Origin: Gautieria morchelliformis
Taxonomy: Eukaryota > Basidiomycota > Agaricomycetes > Gomphales > Gomphaceae
NCBI GenBank assembly: GCA_015179125.1
Contig: WHVA01000002.1
Span: 620,001-684,000 of the forward strand
DNA length: 64,000 nt
Direction: 5' to 3'
Shown: positions 21,828-31,671 of the stretch, piece after piece
Layout: the number at the start of each line of letters is the position of its first letter
Numbering within the stretch: position 1 is the first letter of the stretch
Translations under genes and position numbers: made by a program
The notes under the pieces: model-generated
Told to the model about the DNA's origin: nothing
Seen by the model: only the letters and a program-made list of their open reading frames with translations
Database searches by the model: none

Positions 21828-23210
21828 ATGGTTCGCACTGTTCGCCTTGGAGGTACCGCAAAGCACATCGAAGTTGTCAACGTCTCACATGGCCTTATGC
21901 GTATGACGTGAGTCTTCACTGAACTATCAGTGCTTTATTCGTTGAATGATCCGTTTCAGTTGGGTGCCCACACCCGTGCCAGACGAGCAAGCCTTCAAAG
22001 CGATCAAAGACGGTGTTGACGCGGCAAATGGTAGCAAGGTCTTCCTTAACAGCGGTGAGGCACCTGGTCCTCCGTTTTCTTCTTCATGTCATTGATTTTG
22101 ACGTATACAGGTGCCTTTTATAGCCAGGACTTCGGTCCTGCCAACCTCGAGCTGCTCGCAAGGTTTTACGATAAATACCCCGACTACAAAGAGAAGACAG
22201 TCCTTTGCGTCAAGGTTCGTATCTGCATTATGATCGATGTTTATCTCAAGCGCATTCACTTAGTAGGGAATCGCAACGGCGCCAACCGCTGGCTTGGAGG
22301 CACAGTGAGTTAAACATCTAATGGATATTACTATGACTGAGGGAAGAACAAAGCGAGAAGACTATCCGTAACTCTGTCGACGTTGCCCTCAAGGCGCTCC
22401 GTGGCACAAAACACTTAGATGTGTACGAAAATGCGCGCGTTGATCCCAATATACCCATCGAAGAGTCTATCGGTATCTTGAAGAAGCTCGTCCAAGAGGG
22501 AAAATTTGATCACATTGGAATGAGTGAATGTGGTGCACAGACACTGAGGAGGGCAAATGCAGTCCACCCGATCGCGCATGTCGAGATTGAGGTTTCGCCA
22601 TTCTGTTATGAGGAAGACACCCGCAAAGGTAAATTCTCAAGTCTCGGATGAGTATAATTAACCGACTGACACTTGCATTGCAGTTATTTCTACCGCCGAA
22701 GAGCTCAAGATTCCAGTGCTCGCATACAGTCCCCAAGGCTCAGGATTTCTCACAGGCGCATTCCGCTCACTGGACGACTTCCCTGCGGACGATTTTAGAA
22801 GACATTTCGATCGTTTTCAGCCAGAGGTAAATCGCTTCTTCCCGCTCCCTGGACGTTGTTTATGAACCCTTTTGTCAGAACTTCCACCACAACATCAAGC
22901 TGGTTGACCGTCTGACAGAAATCGCAAATAACAAGGGAATTACGCCTGGGCAACTCAGCATTGCATGGGTTGCGTCTCTGGGACCACACATGCTGCCTTT
23001 ACCGGGATCTTCGTGAGTGGCTTGTTTACAGTGATGGTTTATTTCATTTCCTCATCTTCCCTCAGCCACTCTAAGCGCACCCTCGAAAACCTGGCAGCTG
23101 GCGATATCGTTTTGAGCCAAGAGGAAGTCGAGGACATCAAGCAAATTCTGGATTCCATGGGTGTCAAAGGAGAGAGATACGCAAAGGGCACTAAGAATTT
23201 GATGGCATAA
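21828..23210 (+). CDS. aldo-keto reductase, pyridoxal reductase-like (AKR8/Plr1)
   Basis: Model: 21828-21907, 21960-22054, 22111-22214, 22267-22304, 22354-22628, 22684-22826, 22879-23012, 23066-23210; seven introns, 337 codons, close to S. pombe Plr1. Motifs: [11 protein letters not shown], then the barrel strands with [21 protein letters not shown] (NADPH-site and Tyr region), [58 protein letters not shown], and [16 protein letters not shown] at the 2'-phosphate site. The family reduces pyridoxal to pyridoxine with NADPH. The substrate here is inferred only from resemblance. The fourth intron has two possible acceptors (37 or 49 nt). The gene lies in the spacer of the PEBP inverted repeat. 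Confidence 0.88.
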
Positions 23211-24009
23211 CCGGGCGAGAAATGTTCTGAACTGGAATAGTGGGGAAGACATTTGTTGCTACCGATTCTCGAGCCACCAATTTGATTTTAATGTTATTCT
23301 GTTTATTGCTTTCATAATAGTTGGCGGCGACCGATTATAGAGGAAACAAATGTCATTATGACCAAATGCACGTAGCTATATATCACTAGTTGAAGGAACC
23401 TGACACGAACAAGGTATGACGGAAAACTTAGAGACGGATTTAGTTGGCGTCCTGGCGATTCCTGGCGAACTAGCGTGCGGCAGGGAGAAATTCGACGTGT
23501 TCCACATGCAGCTCATCAACTCATGCCGATGCGAAGATAAAGCTTAACCAGCCAAACATAGTGTGTGTGTGTGTGCTCCACCAGCGGGCAGGATCGGGAT
23601 ATGCGCCATGTGCTGAGACGGGGGGTGGGTGGTTGTTCTCTACCGAAAGTAGAAAATTAGTCCCACTCATATAAATCACCATAATTCGAGAGAAAAAAAG
23701 AAATAGACAGGAAGTAACAGCGATAGTGGAGATTTATATACATCTCCAGAGACGAGAAAGCCACAGCATCACCTTTAAAAGACAATTCCATCCAGAGTGA
23801 GGCAGTTATAGGCCTTTCGAGAATCAACAACGGCGAGCGGCTTCAATATCGACAATAGTGTCCATAGTGTCCCCTCTTCATGTATTCGAATGGACATACG
23901 ACCGTGAGAGGGCGAAGACTGTTGCGCATGCGCATACCTGACAGTGGACTAGCTCGGTCAGCTAGCCGGTTTGGACAAAGCGGGAAGCCGACTCAGAGCT
24001 GCAGCACAT
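23211..24009. other. intergenic; no gene seen
   Basis: Contains a short GT run (about 23560-23575). No coding signal. Confidence 0.5.
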
Positions 24010-24111
24010 GATTTTGCTACCAATAGATATTAGCTCAACTGAACGGTGGCCCGTCGGTGGGCCTAATATTTTCAAATTCGGTTGAGCTAATATCTACTTT
24101 AGTAGCAAAAA
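24010..24111. mobile_element. 102-bp hairpin MITE
   Basis: Arms ATTTTGCTAC..AGATATTAGCTCAACTGAA and TTCGGTTGAGCTAATATCTA..GTAGCAAAAA form a near-perfect stem. GCACAT occurs on both sides (24004-24009 and 24112-24117), a probable 6-bp duplication. A decayed copy is at 10096-10169. Superfamily unknown. Confidence 0.75.
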
Positions 24112-24149
24112 GCACATTCTAAGAGTAAACGCTGTCATCACCCATACGT

Positions 24150-24620
24150 CTGTAAGATTTTCGTATTTGTCCGGCGGACTCCGCCGGACCTGCAACGGCC
24201 GGGTTGCTCTCCGGTCTTTCAGGTTCTCCCGGCCACCGGCCATCATCAGCAGCATTCATTCGCACGCACTGCTCAGAGAACCTCCGTCCCCTTGGGGTTA
24301 CAGCCCTAGTGTCGACGTAGAGGATATCATTATTCACTTGCCACACCATCACTCTCGGGCCACCCTCATATACATGTGATGTTCTGAATCATCATCGGGA
24401 GCCTCTATCATGAATGTTTCAGTCGGGAAGCTCACTGACATTGCGCAACTGACGGTATATCTATATCTATATCTATATCTATACTTATCTCTGTTTTCAC
24501 GCCAATCGACTCGATGTTGTTGTCGTGGATGTCAAATGTTTTCCAACATCTCAGGAACTGTGAGTGAAAGCCACACTCTAAATATACGACTCCTCGCGAG
24601 GGTACCTCAGTTGACAGACA
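24150..24620. repeat. segmental duplication copy 1, part a
   Basis: Matches 30620-31105 in direct orientation (shared CTTTCAGGTTCTCCCG, GTGTCGACGTAGAGGATAT, GTTTCAGTCGGGAAGCTCACTGA). Both contain a minus-strand frame with ILYVDTRAVT, a relic of an unknown exon. It includes the microsatellite TATATC at 24455-24484. Confidence 0.8.
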
Positions 24621-26433
24621 GGTGTTCCTGTATATCGATTAGAAGAGCATTACTGTAAGTCCTGCCTCAAGATATACTGGTTACTTTAGATCTATAAACT
24701 GAGAAAACATATTTGGGGATAAACCCCACGTGACGTAACTGGTTCCAGACTTCTCGAAGGACAAGATAGACGCGGTGTCACCGTATTTGAGTCCGGCATG
24801 CGCCTAAATGGAGATAGCCGGAAGCTTGAGTAGACATTTCTGGTTGGCTTTTCGTGTACCTCGTGGGCCTGGCTCAAGGACGCATGCCGGCCCGTTAACT
24901 TTTGATTCTTCAACTGACAGCTGCATTCAGTAGAACTTGATGAACCAACGACATGCCAGACCTCGATACTAGCTGAATTTGGGGCTTGGTTGCGTATATA
25001 TTCCGCCCTTATACCATGATACGGCCCATCACATTGAACCCTTTTCTTGTCCCCCTGGTATCATGATGCTCGCAGCTGTTCCAGCAATCATACTGATTCT
25101 TCTGCCAATGGTTTACGCTCAGGACAATGACACTGCTGCCGTGCTTCAGGCTCTTATGAATGCAAAAATTATGCCCAGTGTGATACCAGCATTCACGCCT
25201 GCATTTCCTGTCGAGGTCGTCTTCACCGACAACACAGGCTCAAGGTTCCCCGTGACCGCAGGAGAAAATCTGACCTTGAGTCGTGCGTATTTATTGAAGC
25301 ATCCCGAAGCCTGCTGACACTGCTTCCATAGAGACTGCCAATCTTCCGTCCTTTGCCCTCAAGTCGAACAACACCCAGATTATTGGGAAACCATATCTCC
25401 TGGCGATGATAGACCCTGACGCACCTACGCCACAAAACCCCAACGTGTCTGAGGCCAGGTAGGGTGGTCTCGCTTGTGTTTCACCCCAATGAACCAAGAG
25501 TTATGACCGTGGACAGGCATTTCTTGGGAGCTGACTACGTCAGCAATGGCCTCACGGATGGACAGTTTGTCCTCACAAACCAGTCCAAGACAGCAACATT
25601 GACGGACTACCTAGGTCCCGGACCCCCAGCAACATCCCCTCCCCACCGGTAAGTGCTGCCACCCTCCTCATTCTCACTTATTTGTTAAAGGGCCGTTTTT
25701 TATAGCTATATTATCCTTTGTTACTTGCAACATACAACGGGTGTAACCCCACCTGCTGGATTCGACCCCACGAATCGCTTCAACTTCAACATCACGTCTT
25801 TCGTGAACTCTGTGCAGGGGAACAACTTCACATTATTGGGAGCTACCTTCTTCTTCGTCAGTGCCAACGACGCGAGTATCTGTTAATCGTGGGGTTTATG
25901 TCGGAAGTTAACATATGGTCTTCAGACAACTGGAAGCGTAGCGCCAAACAGTACGACTGGTAACACCCCAGTCGCCTCGGGAACAGCACCCCCAAATCCT
26001 TCTGGATCTAGCACACCAAGTGGGGCAATCAAACTTAGTGCTGCCGCCACCGCAGTTTCTTGGTCCATTGTAGCCGTTCTCAGTCCCATTCTGCTTCTAT
26101 GAGCACGTGCTTGGCTACCACGTTAAATCCCAGACTAAACGAGGCCTCACGCCCTCATTCAGTGTCGATTGCTGGCGGGTTTGTACGTCCATATGGAAAA
26201 TAAAACTAGTTTTGACCTAGTATTTTCCCATCAACGCTATCTGTGTTTTAGCAGGCTGATACGAATTTCTTCAAATTTCGTGCAAGGGTACATGTCGTAA
26301 TGCTCAGTTTATGCAATAAATAGCATTGCTATCCTCTGCCTCGCTCTAGCATCTGTATCCCGAGTCAGGAAACCAACAATTGGGTATATACTAGCTCCTG
26401 GATTCCACCGCTCCGCACCTAAGTCATGTAAGC
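24560..26433 (+). repeat. right arm of the 1.9-kb inverted repeat
   Basis: Reverse complement of 18410-20310; carries the intact PEBP gene. The spacer between arms is about 4.25 kb. Confidence 0.88.
25063..26102 (+). CDS. secreted, probably GPI-anchored PEBP-family protein
   Basis: Model: 25063-25282, 25332-25458, 25517-25648, 25706-25871, 25926-26102; 273 codons. It starts with a signal peptide (MMLAAVPAIILILLPMVYAQ). The phosphatidylethanolamine-binding fold follows: FTDNTGSRFPVTAGENLTL, YLLAMIDPDAPTP (the conserved DPDxP anion-pocket motif), NPNVSEARHFLG, and YIILCYLQHTTGVTPP. Then come a Ser/Thr/Pro-rich linker and a hydrophobic C-terminus (SIVAVLSPILLL) with a GPI-signal look. Introns 1-3 are GT-AG. 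Intron 4 fits the frame only with a GC donor (GAC|GCGAGT). The GT four bases later would give a short alternative end (..WKRSAKQYDW). Ligand and role are unknown. A scrambled inverted copy lies at 18762-19990. Confidence 0.85.
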
Positions 26434-26900
26434 TAGTAGCTGTTGTTGCTTTTTTCGCTTTCATTATATAGAATTTATTATTACTGTGAAGTATTGAGCT
26501 GCATGCCGTATATATAAACCCGTTGAGTTACTGTCCCCGAACGAAATGCCTGCGCCTTGGGTTGTCTCTTCCGGTTATTGCCAAGCTAGTGATGTCGTGT
26601 GAATGATCGACTACTCCACCGATCCCCTATTATATCTTCTAAGGATTTGCTGATCATAAAATTACTACGGCATCCATAACAGGTAGTATATATTTTCTAA
26701 TACGCTACAAGATTAATTGGGCCACGTTCTCTGACAGACGCACTCAACAGACGGTGTTTGGAAATCCGTGATTGTCCTCAAAATTTATGTGAGAGAATAT
26801 TAAGTACGGCAAGGGGATGGCATGTGAAAGTTGGGTAGTCAAAAGGTACAGGACTGTAAGGTGGATATGCATTGCGGCCACGGGTGAGTATTTTTATGTT
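26350..26900. repeat. segmental duplication copy 1, part b
   Basis: 26350-26765 matches 31106-31518, and 26766-26900 matches 32968-33125. The copy-2 coding segment 31519-32967 is absent at the junction (..CAACAGACGG then GAAATCCGTGATT). Confidence 0.8.
26780..26872 (-). pseudogene. orphan signal-peptide exon
   Basis: From ATG 26872: MHIHLTVLYLLTTQLSHAIP, closely related to the first exon of the serine-repeat gene (MRIHLTVLYLAFSTILFSQA at 33102). All downstream exons are missing here. Confidence 0.65.
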
Positions 26901-27261
26901 CATAGTTAGGTAAATCAGAATAAATGTTCTTGTGATACTCAGGGAGTAATGGTGCATGGTGTGCGCCCCTTGCGCAGGGTATATGCGCAGGCTGACTAAT
27001 CCCGGTGGAGAGTGGATTGTTTCACCGTTTGGTTCCGGTCATGTAATTGGGTCGAGGAGAAAACAGACGAGAACAGAGGAAGGAGGGATCTGAAGTATCC
27101 CCTTTTGGAACAGTATAGTGTAACCAATGATAGTAGACTTTAAACAAAGAGTTTGAGAAAACTATCAAGAACTAAGCTCTACAGCAATCAAACATGCATA
27201 TAGGTACTTCAGGGGGTGAACCAGGATTTTTTTGGATAATTTTATCATACATTTGGTAGTA
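26901..27261. other. no gene seen
   Basis: AT-rich sequence. Start of about 2.1 kb (26900-29020) present in segmental copy 1 but absent from copy 2. Confidence 0.4.
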
Positions 27262-27852
27262 AGGTAGCGGCCATCCAAACTGAACTACCCTTAAGCGCTC
27301 GTTAACCCTAGTTAACCCTATTACATAAGTGGCCAAAATCGGTAGTTCAGATTTGGGGTTTAGGTATTTAAGTGTAACTAGGGGTCTGGACCCATGCTTT
27401 CACACTGGGATAAGCCTGGGTTGGGTACAGTGCCGGGTAAAGACTGCCGGGACCCATGGTTGGGTTGAAACTTAGACTGCCGGGTAACTGGTGCTGTGCA
27501 AATTATGTAAATCTATTATGTAAAACACCCACAAGGACCCCACATGCAACTTTAAACTCCGCCAGGAACTTCCAGGCGGCCAATATCTGTCGGGTCAGAA
27601 ATGGTCGACCCGTTCTATGGGTCTAAAACGACGTTTAAAGACGGTTTCAGGAATAAAAAAGTTTTTCTCTTCTGTGTGACAATGGTCATGTATTTTAGTT
27701 AAGTAAAACCACCATGTCCTTTGTATGTATGCTAGAAATGATTCTATGGTTACTGATTTATTTATTTGTCCAAGTGTGCAAAGTAGTAGGCAGCCTACCG
27801 AGGCAGCCAGAATGGGCGCTTAAGGGTAGCTGAGTTTGGATGGCCGCTACCT
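27262..27852. mobile_element. TA-flanked inverted-repeat element, 591 bp
   Basis: The ends AGGTAGCGGCCATCCAAACT and its near reverse complement are bordered by TA on both sides (27260-27261, 27853-27854). The inverted repeats run about 40 bp (to ..CCCTTAAGCGC) with few mismatches. No transposase, so non-autonomous. A TA duplication suggests Tc1/mariner-like mobilisation (inference). It contains TTAACCCTA twice near 27303-27321. Confidence 0.78.
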
Positions 27853-29020
27853 TAGCTACTTATACTAAAATGCTAGTAACTACTGGAATTCAAAATAGTG
27901 AGAAAATGGGTCAAGATAGATTACTTTTATATGGGAAATGCTCCACAGGCTGCATGCAGCTGTGGAGCAGGAATAGAGTTGTGGATAGTGATCCTACTGA
28001 TCACTATCCAAGCAGGACATGGGAATGATATATAAAGACCCTGTCTACATGAAACATAGCTCATAATCAGTGGAGCTAGTCAGGGGAATTGAATAGAAAG
28101 TAAATCATATGACTCCCTGTGCTGCATGTATGCAGACACTTGGCAAGGGAATTGCCACCTCTGTACCTCTCTCCTGAGGTAGCCACTTCTTATATATGGG
28201 ACTGTAACCTGTACTATCCGCTGTGTCTGACATCCTGTGTGATACTGTAAGTATCACAGCAATATATTTCTGTTTTGACCACATTTGGGCACCTGCTGAT
28301 CAGGGCAGGTCCATGTAAGGGCAACCCTAGCTAGCTGCGGAGATCACACTACCACACAACTGACAAGGGGAAATCCAAAGGATATATAAATGAACAGAAT
28401 ATACAAGAGAGGGGATTCTCACCTGACAAAGGGAAATCCAAAGAGAAAATTCTAAGGACCCCAATGTCAGCGAGCCCGTATTATACTATGCTAGTCCACA
28501 GCCAGGGACAACACCCAGCACTTGCCATCAACCATGCATTCCCCTGACATCCCTGACCCTTGACCGACCCTTGATGCTGCATACTACACAAGTTGCTTGA
28601 ATTCCAACACTGTTGCAAAAGTGGAGGTCAGAGAATGGAGCGGAATTGGCCAAGTGAACAGAACTGGTGGAAGTTCTCCCAGAAGCAGAACCATTTCCAA
28701 AAGCAGAGTCGGAAATGGAAGTGGAACCAGAGCAGAGTTGGAAATGGAAGTGGAGCTTGGGGAGGTGGTGGAGTTGGAAAACAGGGTATCCCCTGACAGT
28801 CCCATAGTCGATGCTATAGCTCGATTTCTAGACCAGAGACTCAAATAGCCATATAATGTGCCATATCTATCCTAGATATGACATCATTACACTCTAGTGC
28901 TAGTGCATACAGATGCATATGCATCTCAAAGACTTCCCAATTAATAAATTCATTTAGTAGGTTGGTAGACCTGAGAATAATGTGAAATGGTTGCTATTCC
29001 ATTTATTCTAACAATTATTC
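27853..29020. other. retroelement-derived repeat, no intact gene
   Basis: Two perfect hairpins lie close together: GCTCCACAG..CTGTGGAGC (about 27939-27967) and GGATAGTGATC-5nt-GATCACTATCC (about 27983-28010), upstream of GATATATAAAGACC. 28300-28460 is related to 49170-49325 (CAAAGGGAAATCCAAAGAG). A low-complexity ORF at 28597-28848 is rich in Glu, Gly and Ser and is not recognised. Confidence 0.5.
28300..28460 (+). repeat. dispersed repeat related to 49170-49325
   Basis: Shares TAAGGGCAACC, an ACTGRCARRGGGRAATCCAAAG-type motif occurring twice, and AGAGAAAAYTCTAAGGA. Likely leader sequence of a retroelement (inference). Confidence 0.65.
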
Positions 29021-29330
29021 ATAGAGGGTCCAAGTAGTATGTCTTGGTTTAGTAGAGGAGGAACAGCTGATTATTGGAGACTCTAGTGTATAGTGATATA
29101 TTGTGACTCAAAGGTGTGAATCAGCGAGGGGGACGAGCCAGCGTGAAGAACCACATGGCATCCTGTTTGAAGAAGACGCTTGATAGGATGAGCTAGAGGG
29201 CTTGATGACCCAGGTGCGTGCTGTGCTGCATATAAATATCAGGTTATGAAAAGATCCAGGGACGGCTCCAGACTCCAGATACATATTATCGACTCGGAGG
29301 GACGACGCTGACTTGCCTGTCACCAATTAG
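29020..29330. repeat. segmental duplication copy 1, part c
   Basis: Direct match to 33125-33400 (GTATGTCTTGGTTTAGTAGAGG, GTGTATAGTGATATATTGTG, GACGAGCCAGCGTGA). Confidence 0.8.
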
Positions 29331-29428
29331 TTTCGAAAGAGCAGAAAACCAAATGTAAAAGTAGCCATGAAAATGTTTTATGCCATCGTCCCAGTGCTTG
29401 CTTCAGAGGTATGAGCCACCGGTTGAGT

Positions 29429-30353
29429 TCAAAGGATTGTGATTCTTGAGCGACTCCGCCATTCCCAATCCGCATCAAGTTCCGTTTCGCATTCTGGGAA
29501 GACGCCGCGAGCCATTTGCAGCCACTCAGTATCCCTCTCACATTCCATCCAAGTCATCTTCAATGCATCCCAATAAGCGGGCATCCAGCCTGCATACTCC
29601 CAGTCGATGATGCAGATAGGAACACGGCCCGACCTCCAATGGTCCAAGCTCCCGGGGAAAATCAGGTTTTTAGGTAGAATGTCTCCGTGGCTAAACACGA
29701 TGGGGATATCATTTCTCTCCGTGACAGGCGTCAGAATGGAACGCAGGTATTCACGATCTCCAGGCCATACTTCCTCAGCGAATTCCTTATGGTTAGAGAA
29801 CGTTCGAGGGTCCTCTCTAGCGACCCACGGAACCCGAGGATCACTGATTGAACCACCCGAGGCATTGCAGATTAGGACGGTCGTCGACCTTGTCTGCAGC
29901 CTCATTGAACCGAGTTGGTGCCGCAAGTCATTGACTATCTTCTCCTTGTCACAAGGGGTCAGTTCGTCCCATACTTGCCCCATACGGTCACCTTCTACCC
30001 ATGTCGTAAGCAGATAATGCTTATCCTGGGTCGGGACAGAATCGAGAAGGTGAGGGGTGTGGACGTCACGTACAGTGCGGAGAAAGCGCAGGGCATCCGC
30101 TTCTGCATATTGCATGACTAGGGCCCGGTGCGATTTTGAGAGCCAGGCCAAAAGGCAAATGAAAGACGTTGGGCGTCACAGGGTTGTAAACGTAAACACT
30201 GATCCCAGCCCAAATGTTGTACAAAAAAGGTTTAATTCGCAGAGGAATTAACGCGAGAAATCCTTTGAGAAGTTGCAGAGGCAGCGATAGTTTGGGTCGA
30301 GTCCAGGGGGTAAGGAGACGATCCGACCAGTATGTTGTGGCATTGGCAGTCAT
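29429..30353 (-). pseudogene. aminoglycoside-phosphotransferase-like (APH) protein, frameshifted
   Basis: From ATG 30353 (MTANATTYWSDRLL) the frame reads to NVFHLPFGLALKIAPG, the N-lobe strand that carries the ATP lysine in fungal APH proteins. The reading must then shift by one extra base near 30110-30120 to continue ALVMQYAEADALRF, YLLTTWVEGDRMGQVW, the catalytic loop FSHGDILPKNLIF (HGD..N) and IIDWEYAGWMPAYWD (metal-binding DWE), ending at 29429. No intron of acceptable length resolves the shift, so it is a mutation or a sequence error. Otherwise it looks complete, about 305 codons. Fungal members are kinase-like small-molecule phosphotransferases of unknown substrate. Confidence 0.72.
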
Positions 30354-30512
30354 GATCAGATGCTCTGGCCTTTGGGGGATGACAAGGGTATGTGGGCTGG
30401 CGTACAGCAAATTCTACAACGCGAGGAGCTGCGTCACGGGGTCTAAGCGCCTGTTACATAATTGCAACGCCGACGGAAGTTCTAGCGCCAATCGATCCTC
30501 TTACAATAATCA

Positions 30513-31518
30513 ACAGGGGACTGAGGCGGGTTACTGTAATGTTTATCCCGTATCCCTTCGCTGTGTGTTTTAAAACGACAACTCGGAGGTACCTGATGAT
30601 TTTGCTGTCTATACTGAGTTTTACCATGGCCCGACCGCCCGCAGTCTTTCAGGTTCTCCCGACCATTTAGTACTTAATCATCAGCATTCGCATGCTAACA
30701 CGGCACAGCCGTCTCATCTCGGAGAGCACAAACGGCTCAACCGCCGTCCCCTTGGGGTAAGTTACAGCTCTAGTGTCGACGTAGAGGATATGATTCTTCA
30801 CTTGCCACTGCATCATATCACTCTCGCCATCCTCTATATACATATGATGATCTGAATCCTCATCGTGAGCCACTATCGTGAATCATGAACGTTTCAGTCG
30901 GGAAGCTCACTGACTTTGCGCCACTGACGGCTATATCTATATCTAAAATCTATGTCTTTGTTTTCACGGCAAAATTAGTGCAGCTTATCGAGGAACGACT
31001 CGATGTTGTCGATATCAAATGTTTTGCACCATCTTGCGAACCGTGAGTGAAACCCACACCCTAAATTATCATTTACGACTCATTCGCTAGTGTAGTTCAG
31101 TTGACACTATATCCGGAGTCAGGAAACCAACAAGTGGGGTATATACTAGCTCCTGGATTCCACCGCTGCACACCTCCGAGTTAGTCGTGTAATTAACCGT
31201 TGTTGTTGTTTTTGCTTTCATAATAGAGAATTTAATATTACTGTGAGGTACTGAGCTGCATGCCGTATATAATATAACCCCGTTGAGTTACTGTCCCTAA
31301 ACGAAATATTTGCCCCTTGGGTTGTCTCTTCCTGTCATTCCGAGAAAATTGTCGTGTGAAGACTACTTCCCCCCTATTATATGTTCTAAGGATTTACTGA
31401 TCATAAAAATTACTACGGCGCCCATGATTGGTAGTATATATTTTGTAGTATATATTTTCCAATACGCTACAAGTACATAACTGGCATATTCTCTGACCGA
31501 CATACTCAACAGACGGCA
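30513..31518. repeat. segmental duplication copy 2, parts a and b
   Basis: 30513-30606 resembles 12710-12814. 30620-31105 resembles 24150-24620. 31106-31518 resembles 26350-26765. The PEBP-gene segment present in copy 1 is missing at about 31105/31106. Confidence 0.8.
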
Positions 31519-31671
31519 TTAAAGGCACTCTGATCGGCTTTGTTAGCCGTTTTGCTGATCTTGCCATTTGCGATTGTTTGGAAGCTAAGGGAAACGTCAT
31601 TGCGTCAGTTTAAATGGTCCCGGGAGCACACATTGACACCTTGAAGGCGTAAAGGGGAGGAAATCAGACAC

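Noticed and set aside
29607..30017. 136-codon + strand ORF
   Set aside because: Antisense to the APH-like coding sequence, which has the HGD and DWE motifs.
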